Source of the DNA: an uncultured Campylobacter sp.
Lineage (GTDB): Bacteria; Campylobacterota; Campylobacteria; Campylobacterales; Campylobacteraceae
Direction of reading: 5' to 3'
Assembly (NCBI RefSeq): GCF_938031315.1
Contig: NZ_CALHHT010000170.1
Span: 1 to 5,870 of the forward strand
Length of the DNA: 5,870 bases
The translations under genes and the position numbers were made by a program. The stretch's first letter is position 1. Each line of letters starts with the position of its first letter. The notes beneath the pieces were generated by a model. The model did no database searches. It had not been told where the DNA came from and worked only from the letters and a program-made list of their open reading frames with translations. Of the stretch, positions 1 to 5,870 are shown piece by piece.

Positions 1-105
1 AACGACCGCGTGCTGTGGTTTGCAATCACGCCCGGTCGCAACGACCGCCGCAGGTTGCGCGCCTACTTCAAAGAGCACCTTGATTTCGACATCGACGGCG
101 GCTAA
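1..105 (+). CDS. 3' end of an unidentified protein (5' part outside window)
   Basis: Frame 1 is open from the left edge to a TAA at 103-105 and encodes 34 residues. The peptide begins NDRVLWFAITPGR and ends with the acidic tail DFDIDGG. Codon use is GC-rich (GCG, CGC, GAC, GGC), like lepA in this window, and this favours it over a second frame that is also open. The peptide has an Arg-rich stretch and alternating hydrophobic and charged residues, as at the end of a folded soluble domain. I do not recognise the family from so short a piece. The gene converges on the DUF6882-like gene, and no obvious intrinsic terminator follows it; only AT-rich repeat DNA does. Confidence 0.55.
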   Translation, partial: NDRVLWFAITPGRNDRRRLRAYFKEHLDFDIDGG

Positions 106-149
106 TTTTGATTTAAAATTTAGAAGTTTGGACGCGACCCCGATAGCGG

Positions 150-293
150 AATTTTGCGACGCAAAATTTTAAGCGAAATTTCGCACGGCGGAATTTTGCG
201 ATCTAAATTTTACCGAGCAAAATTCTAAGGCTGAAAATTTTAAGATATAAAATTTACGAAGCAGAATTTCACGGCGTAAATTTCAAAGCCTCG
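150..293. repeat. Degenerate tandem array of 14-15 base AATT-headed units
   Basis: Ten successive units start with AATT at 150, 165, 177, 192, 206, 221, 236, 251, 265 and 279. Their lengths are 15, 12, 15, 14, 15, 15, 15, 14, 14 and 15 bases. Most read AATTT followed by a variable, often GC-rich remainder, and many have an A before the next AATT, so the junction looks like AAATTT. A rough consensus is AATTTTANGNNGNAA. The 12- and 14-base units break a triplet frame and stop codons occur, so it is not coding in its present form. The gap lies between two converging genes. Small palindromes also sit inside, for example 173-184 (GCGAAATTTCGC) and a stem 150-157/161-168. Confidence 0.7.
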
Positions 294-318
294 AATGCAT
301 GCCGCGATATTTGCAGCC

Positions 319-498
319 CTATACGGCGAACTCCACCTCGCTTAGCCGCCCCAAATTATCAAACGAAAAGAGCGCATCATTTTTAAAATTCTCTACGATC
401 TTGCCCGCCGCTTCGCTAAATTTCGTGCCGTTTCTAAGTAAAAGTGCCCCCGATAAAACGGCGTAATTTAGCTGAAATGTACCTATGTAATCGCGCCA
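319..498 (-). pseudogene. Out-of-frame C-terminal part of the DUF6882-like gene
   Basis: One frame away from the upstream ORF, the minus strand is open from about 550 to a TAG at 319-321. From the TGG codon at 498-496 it encodes 59 residues of protein-like sequence, including WRDYIGTF, an LLLRNGTKF stretch, and an end reading FDNLGRLSEVEFAV. Its codons match the rest of the gene, whereas the in-frame alternative (residues 207-227 of the upstream ORF) is Arg-rich and poorly structured. Removing one base in the AAA run at 498-500 would join Ser206 of the upstream ORF to this segment and give a 265-residue protein. I infer that this is the original C-terminus, lost by a one-base insertion; a sequencing error is the main alternative. 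Confidence 0.65.
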
Positions 499-1117
499 AA
501 GAGATGAGCTCGCTTGCGTCCATACTGCTTGCGATCGCGCCCTCGGGGCTCACGCACTCGCCCGCCGCAAACGCCACGAATACCGCTCCGCCGGCGTGCG
601 GGCAGCGGTAGTAATATAACGGCTCCTGCGACAATCCGCACGCGATCGCGCTTAGAGCGTGGCCGTTTATCTCCGCGCTTAGTGCGAGCTTAGGCGTGCT
701 AAGCTCGGCTAGCCCGTGCCGCAAGCCGAAGTCGCGCACATCTCGCGCAAGGGTGAGCAGCCGCTCATCAAGGCGGTTTATGTTTTCGTATCCCCACAGC
801 CACGTGCGGCTGCTGCTCGCTTCGCCGCTGCCGATATACCAGATAGCGCGCGGCGCATCATCGCCGAAACTGATCTCGCAGCGCTCAAAATCCACAGACC
901 AGCGCCTGCCCTTTACGATCAGCTTCGAGCCCATCTCTTGCACCCTTGCGCCGCAGCCCAAACATGCCGAAAATAGATCAGTAAAGCTGCTCCTATCCAC
1001 GCCTAGGCGGTCTAAAATTTCATTTTTCTCCCTTGATCTTGCACCGATAAATTTAGCGCTTTTGTGGGATTTACGCTTCGCCCTCTTATACGCCGCTTTG
1101 CTATAAAACATTCGCAC
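434..1117 (-). CDS. DUF6882-like protein of unknown function, probably frameshifted near its 3' end
   Basis: The ORF encodes 227 residues. The start at 1117 is GTG, with an ATG two codons later at 1111; neither has a clear Shine-Dalgarno, and an in-frame TGA lies just upstream, so the start is one of these two. The N-terminus (about 1-35) is strongly basic. The core matches my memory of the DUF6882 pattern: a WSVDF strand near 73, TWLWGYEN at 105-112, a helix, LSTPK at 139-143, and a strand-rich YYYRCPHAGGAVFVAF at 168-183. The biochemical role of this family is not known to me. Residues 207-227 appear to be an artefact of a frameshift at about 498-500, and the likely true tail is encoded down to 319. 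The gene lies 530 bases beyond the lepA stop, so it probably has its own promoter. A soluble cytoplasmic location is likely, as no signal peptide or membrane segment is visible. Confidence 0.7.
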   Translation of the reverse strand: MRMFYSKAAYKRAKRKSHKSAKFIGARSREKNEILDRLGVDRSSFTDLFSACLGCGARVQEMGSKLIVKGRRWSVDFERCEISFGDDAPRAIWYIGSGEASSSRTWLWGYENINRLDERLLTLARDVRDFGLRHGLAELSTPKLALSAEINGHALSAIACGLSQEPLYYYRCPHAGGAVFVAFAAGECVSPEGAIASSMDASELISLARLHRYISAKLRRFIGGTFT

Positions 1118-1147
1118 TATGAAATTTCACGCGACGCGGCAAGCAGT

Positions 1148-1165
1148 AAAATTTAATCAAATTTT
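1148..1165. repeat. AT-only inverted repeat, AAAATTT / AAATTTT
   Basis: AAAATTT (1148-1154) and its reverse complement AAATTTT (1159-1165) flank a four-base AATC spacer, and a further T-A pair extends the stem. The same two arms recur at 1571-1590 with a six-base spacer, so the pair looks like a recurring unit and not a chance palindrome. The stem has no GC pairs, so terminator function is unlikely. Confidence 0.5.
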
Positions 1166-1292
1166 ATAAATCCGCAGCGGATAAAATTTCATATCAGAAC
1201 GCCGCCTGGATAGAATTTTGCAGAAGGCTACCGGGCATGGCGAGTGCAACTGCAGGAGATGACGGGCGCGACCGCAATGATCGGCTGGCGGA

Positions 1293-1378
1293 CATAAAAT
1301 TTAAACCGCTCGCGGGATGTTAAATTTGAAAGATGAAATTTTAGCCTAACGGCGAGCGGCGTAATTCTACGACCGAGC
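1293..1378. repeat. Imperfect long direct repeat, copy A
   Basis: This segment aligns with 1474-1564. Shared blocks in order are CATAAAATTTAAA, an AAATTT word, AAAGATGAAATTT, and AACGGCGAGC, followed by an AATT word and CGAGC. Between the blocks are substitutions and a few one- to two-base gaps. The copy begins 181 bases before copy B. It contains three or four AATT-centred words, so it appears to be a higher-order unit built from the short repeat family. Confidence 0.65.
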
Positions 1379-1473
1379 AGTGAACACTAGAGCTTAAAGC
1401 GGCGCAAAACTGGCGCGCAACAGCGAATGTATCAACTCGGACGGCAAGCGATAGAGTTTAAAAGCCGTGCAGT

Positions 1474-1564
1474 CATAAAATTTAAATCGCCTCTTAAGAT
1501 CGTGAAATTTAAAGATGAAATTTCATACCGAACGGCGAGCCGCTAAATTTAAACCGCCCGAGCG
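1474..1564. repeat. Imperfect long direct repeat, copy B
   Basis: This is the second copy of the element at 1293-1378, with the same order of blocks: CATAAAATTTAAA at 1474, AAAGATGAAATTT near 1511, AACGGCGAGC near 1531, and an AAATTT word followed by CCGAGC. Immediately to its right, 1571-1590 holds the AT-only inverted repeat. I see no terminal inverted repeats, target-site duplication or coding capacity that would make either copy an insertion element. Confidence 0.65.
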
Positions 1565-1570
1565 ATCGTC

Positions 1571-1590
1571 AAAATTTAAAATCAAATTTT
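1571..1590. repeat. AT-only inverted repeat, second occurrence
   Basis: AAAATTT (1571-1577) and AAATTTT (1584-1590) surround an AAAATC spacer, repeating the arrangement at 1148-1165. It is about 60 bases past the lepA stop. A role in ending lepA transcription cannot be excluded, but the stem is purely A-T and no T-tract directly follows on the minus strand. Confidence 0.45.
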
Positions 1591-1647
1591 ACGACCGCGC
1601 GGCAAAAGATGAAAAAAGATGAAATTTAGATTACCCGTGCGATAAAT

Positions 1648-3444
<1,797 letters not shown>

Positions 3445-3448
3445 GTGG

Positions 3449-3455
3449 CTTTCCT
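3449..3455 (-). promoter_or_regulatory. Ribosome binding site deciding the lepA TTG start
   Basis: The minus strand reads AGGAAAG here. The AGGA core ends seven bases before the TTG at 3444-3442, a good spacing. With no in-frame ATG nearby, this site fixes the unusual start codon. Confidence 0.75.
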
Positions 3456-3517
3456 GATGAAATTTTAAGCCGCATTGTGCCGAAATTTCATTTAAAAACG
3501 GGTAAATGAGCAGGTGG

Positions 3518-3757
3518 AATTTATAAGACGAAATTTATACGGCGGCTCTAGGCGGATTGGAATTTTACGAAATAAAATTTTGAAAGATAGGTGGAGTACG
3601 GGCGGCTTTGAGCAATTTTAAATTTTATCGGCGATGCGTTTTGCCGCGATATAATTTTAGGATGAGGATTGGAATGCGGAATTTTATGAAGTGGAATTCG
3701 ACGGCTATGTTTGGGGCAGAAAAATTCTAAGTGGTGAAATTTTATGGCAAATTTTAT
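3518..3757. repeat. Second, gapped array of AATT-headed units
   Basis: AATT words are centred near 3519, 3533, 3562, 3577, 3622, 3681, 3696, 3724, 3739 and 3751. Most intervals are 14-15 bases or about two or three times that (28-29, 45), with a few that do not fit. Several units resemble one another (AATTTTACGAAATAA, AATTTTATGAAGTGG, AATTCTAAGTGGTGA) and those at 150-293, giving a shared rough consensus of AATTTTAYGRNGNNR. Positions expected for missing units are filled with GC-rich sequence of similar length, as if the motif there had decayed. Confidence 0.6.
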
Positions 3758-3963
3758 ATGATCGCACTTTGCAAAGCCCACTATGCTAACGGCTGAGAAT
3801 TTTAATAAGCAATAAGGGATCTCTCCTCATACGAGATTTTGCTTTGAATTCTACCAATTGAAATTAGTGCGCAAACTTATATATCATTACGACGCGCAAA
3901 TCTTAGTAAGTAAATTTTACCGCCAAGTTTTATAGCAAAATTTCGCAATTTAAAATTTCAAAG

Positions 3964-4012
3964 AAATTCTATCTCATGGAATTTACAGACAAAAATTTGC
4001 AAAGCAAAATTC
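3964..4012. repeat. Short third run of AATT-centred units
   Basis: Four AATT words are centred near 3966, 3981, 3995 and 4009, with spacings of 15, 14 and 14 bases. This reproduces the period of the other two arrays on a more AT-rich background. It lies just beyond the terminator of the large right-hand gene. Confidence 0.5.
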
Positions 4013-4051
4013 CAAAATATTTGTCGCCAAGAAAACCAAAATTTCGCTCAT

Positions 4052-4081
4052 AAAAAAAGGCTAGCTCGAAAGCTAGCCTTT
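4052..4081 (-). terminator. Rho-independent terminator of the large right-hand gene
   Basis: On the minus strand an 11-base perfect stem (AAAGGCTAGCT / AGCTAGCCTTT) encloses a TTCG tetraloop and runs into a tract of seven T residues. It starts 23 bases after the TAG of the gene ending at 4105, in the right orientation. The A-run on the plus side contributes the T-tract of the minus transcript. It would isolate this gene from lepA. Confidence 0.92.
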
Positions 4082-4104
4082 GTAATATGAGCTTAACGCT
4101 GATA

Positions 4105-5870
4105 CTACCAATCGGTCTTTTGATTGTAGATATCGCGAACATCGCCAGAATCTAGAATTCTAGTCGAAGTATCGCTAGTACTATTGTCTGACGAGCTACC
4201 ACCAGCGAACGATCCTACATCATCCGCTATGCCCGATTTAACCTGACCTTCACCGCCCCAGACCGTAGGTTTAGACTGCTTTATATGTACACGAAGAGGA
4301 TTATAATACTGTCGTACGCCCGGATACTTTTTAGAGTAGGCTCCTCCATCATTTGCAGTAAACATAGTCTTATCATTTAAGGCTGGAGTATGAATAAGCC
4401 ATGGATTAGTAATGATACGTATTGTAGCATGACCTGCTGCAGTGCCACTGATGGTTATATTCTCTCGGCCATTTTTTACCACATTGGCCCTGCTGATATC
4501 CACATTTACGTCGCCAACCTTAGTAAGACTATCGTAGTCGCTCACAAACTCCTCGTCTATGTTATTTAAAGTAGCTTTCGTATTTACTACAAACTTCGTA
4601 AAATCGGTCAAGCTAGAATCCTGAGCCGCTAGCACGGTAAATATATTCGAGGCTATAACATTGCCTGAGGCATTAACCACACCTGGAACCTCATAGGCAA
4701 GATTTTCATTAGGCGCAGGCATATTCGAACACTTATCAATTCTGCCACAATAAATCTGCGTATAAATAGGAACAGATATTGGAGTCCCAGTAGTAGCTTG
4801 CTGCACTATAGCCCCCAAACTTTTATCGTACGATGTACCATAGACAAATAGGGCGTAAGTGCCTACATTATCGCTAAAATCTGTAACGGTCTTGCCGGTT
4901 GCGTAAGTTTTGCTATTAGAATTAGCGGCGGCTATATAAGCAGCCTTACTTGCAGCTCTGGTCTCGCTAACCTTTCTAGTAATAAAGACATCGAAATCTT
5001 CCTTAGACAGCTTTATATGGGTTTTATTGTAGTCCTCAGAGTCGGTATCAGAGATAGCTTTGTATGAGCTATCGAATTTCGATGGCCAAAACTTTCCAAA
5101 GGTCTTAAGAGCGGTTCCGTCTTGAATATCAAAGTCACTAGCATAGATAAGCACCGGGGTGCTAGGGGTTTTATGCATCCTAGCGAAGTTAAAATACACG
5201 GTCGAGTCGGGAGTTTGTCCTTCTCTAAATCCTTGCGCTAAAATTCTGAATTCATTTGACTTCGAGTCATAATTTATTCCTGTGCCGCCTTTCGGTCTAT
5301 TGATAAGCCCGCCTCTTAGCGAAGCATCAGAGTAGTAATTAAGAGCTATTTTAAGCGGTATAGGTAAGCCATAACCAGCATCACCGCTAGAAGCAGCCTC
5401 CTCCCAGTCTGGCATCTCATCAATTTTAGAAGAACCCTTACTGCTTCTTACGTTATATTTATAGCATCTGCTATCATATCCAGTAGAGCCTAAGCATACG
5501 TCAGAATCTTTAGCAAAATACTGCGTATCGCTAAGAATCTCGTATTTGACGGTAGGCCTATCAGGATATGGTACATAGTTTGTATTTGCGCTAGTCTCAC
5601 TAGCATTAGTAGCCTTAGAGCAGCGTCCGTCAGCACTATTGCTTTGACAATCAAATCCGAAATCTAGCGCGAAGTCAAGGTCGCTTGCAAATCCGCACAC
5701 GGCTTGAAGTTTCTCCTTACCTTTGTCGCCAATTTCCATTTTATATCCGTCATAAAGCGTAGCGATGACATCCTTATAAACTTTGTCAGATAGATACGCT
5801 ACTGCATTGACCTTAAGCTTAGCTAGCTGGCTTAGCTGATTAGTTACCGCTAAATTCTGGCTAGAATTTT
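4105..5870 (-). CDS. Large, probably exported surface protein, C-terminal 587 residues (5' end outside window)
   Basis: The frame is open from the right edge to a TAG at 4105-4107. An ATG at 5739 lies inside it, but 43 further in-frame codons precede that and form a plausible amphipathic helix (NQLSQLAKLKVNAVAYLSDKVY), so the true start is beyond the window. In the visible numbering, Cys occur at 58, 74, 83, 125, 135, 374 and 380, partly as close pairs such as CGRIDKC, which suggests disulfides and export. The protein is rich in Ser, Asp, Thr, Asn and Tyr. Near the end come ATIRIITNPWLIH (481-493), YNPLRVHI and WGGEGQV (to about 543), then a low-complexity Ser/Asp/Thr tail. The WLIH and WGGEG block loosely recalls the C-terminal part of MshQ/DUF6701-type pilus-associated proteins in epsilonproteobacteria, but this is from memory and weak. 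Codon use is AT-richer than lepA. I cannot assign a function. Confidence 0.75.
   Translation of the reverse strand, partial: NSSQNLAVTNQLSQLAKLKVNAVAYLSDKVYKDVIATLYDGYKMEIGDKGKEKLQAVCGFASDLDFALDFGFDCQSNSADGRCSKATNASETSANTNYVPYPDRPTVKYEILSDTQYFAKDSDVCLGSTGYDSRCYKYNVRSSKGSSKIDEMPDWEEAASSGDAGYGLPIPLKIALNYYSDASLRGGLINRPKGGTGINYDSKSNEFRILAQGFREGQTPDSTVYFNFARMHKTPSTPVLIYASDFDIQDGTALKTFGKFWPSKFDSSYKAISDTDSEDYNKTHIKLSKEDFDVFITRKVSETRAASKAAYIAAANSNSKTYATGKTVTDFSDNVGTYALFVYGTSYDKSLGAIVQQATTGTPISVPIYTQIYCGRIDKCSNMPAPNENLAYEVPGVVNASGNVIASNIFTVLAAQDSSLTDFTKFVVNTKATLNNIDEEFVSDYDSLTKVGDVNVDISRANVVKNGRENITISGTAAGHATIRIITNPWLIHTPALNDKTMFTANDGGAYSKKYPGVRQYYNPLRVHIKQSKPTVWGGEGQVKSGIADDVGSFAGGSSSDNSTSDTSTRILDSGDVRDIYNQKTDW

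Larger units (their letters stand above)
1118..1647. other. 530-base intergenic region rich in AAATTT motifs
   Basis: This gap separates the lepA stop from the start of the DUF6882-like gene. It holds about fifteen AATT-centred words, several spaced 25-29 bases apart (roughly two repeat units), and GC-rich filler in between. It also contains an imperfect direct repeat, annotated separately, and two AT-only hairpins at 1148-1165 and 1571-1590. I see no convincing gene. The promoter of the DUF6882-like gene should lie in the left part, but the many AT-rich words prevent a confident -10 call. No GC-rich stem followed by a T-run is seen after lepA; the minus strand has only a T-rich stretch around 1610-1620 without a hairpin. 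Confidence 0.6.
3445..4104. other. 660-base intergenic region dominated by AATT-centred repeat units
   Basis: Between the lepA start and the stop of the large right-hand gene I count roughly 25 AATT-centred words, about one per 25 bases, many with 14-15 base spacing. The lepA promoter must lie in the left part, but repeated TATAAATT-like words make a specific -10 assignment unreliable. A 77-codon minus-strand reading frame (3548-3781) exists, but it is built mainly from the repeats. The stretch from about 3800 to 3900 is less repetitive and shows nothing recognisable. The only clear element is the terminator at 4052-4081. Confidence 0.6.

Noticed and set aside
150..168. Intrinsic terminator for the plus-strand gene ending at 105
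   Set aside because: The eight-base stem AATTTTGC/GCAAAATT is mostly A-T and lacks a following T-tract; it is explained by two adjacent repeat units.
150..293. CRISPR array
   Set aside because: The units are only 14-15 bases with a conserved core of about five bases; there are no 25-40 base repeats with unique spacers and no cas genes.
150..293. Phased A-tract curvature
   Set aside because: Spacing of 14-15 bases is out of phase with the helical repeat, so the tracts would not add up to a bend.
696..1106. Plus-strand ORFs opposite the DUF6882-like gene
   Set aside because: Their Ser/Arg/Pro-rich translations are typical of the antisense of a GC-rich gene, and the minus strand carries recognisable family motifs.
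1237..1323. Possible 28-residue plus-strand peptide starting ATGGCG
   Set aside because: It is short, with only a weak upstream purine stretch, and runs into the repeat at 1293; nothing supports expression.
3548..3781. 77-codon minus-strand reading frame
   Set aside because: It is made largely from the AATT repeat units, giving Lys-Phe and Ile-Lys-Phe runs with His/Pro/Ser filler. It has no clear ribosome binding site and no domain-like pattern.
4105..5739. ATG at 5739 as the true start of the large right-hand gene
   Set aside because: The frame stays open for 43 more codons to the window edge with protein-like sequence, and no good ribosome binding site precedes this ATG.

Overview
The window looks like chromosomal DNA from a Campylobacter-type epsilonproteobacterium, probably one of the GC-richer oral species (gracilis/rectus/showae type). 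That placement is an inference. It rests on a LepA of the expected epsilonproteobacterial type, GC-rich coding DNA beside very AT-rich gaps, and the AAATTT word scattered through the gaps.

Layout from left to right. (1) Bases 1-105 hold the 3' end of an unidentified plus-strand gene. (2) A 213-base gap follows, carrying a degenerate tandem array of 14-15 base units that each begin AATT. (3) Convergent on the minus strand is a DUF6882-like gene (start 1117). Its reading frame stops at 434, but a clearly coding tail continues one frame over down to 319, so the gene appears frameshifted near 498-500. (4) A 530-base gap contains an imperfect direct repeat of about 85 bases and more AATT-centred motifs. 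(5) lepA (elongation factor 4) is complete on the minus strand, 3444-1648, with a TTG start and a good Shine-Dalgarno. (6) A 660-base gap is again full of AATT-centred units, in runs with 14-15 base spacing. (7) A strong intrinsic terminator (4052-4081, minus) ends a large minus-strand gene. That gene runs from 4105 to the right edge and is cut at its 5' end. It encodes a cysteine-containing, Ser/Asp/Thr-rich, probably exported protein with different codon use from lepA.

The three minus-strand genes are separated by gaps of more than 500 bases and show no functional link, so I do not read them as an operon. The most unusual content is between the genes: all three gaps carry the same loosely conserved, near-periodic AATT-centred repeat family. 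I see no CRISPR array, tRNA, rRNA, transposase or defence system, and I do not claim a new enzymatic system here.
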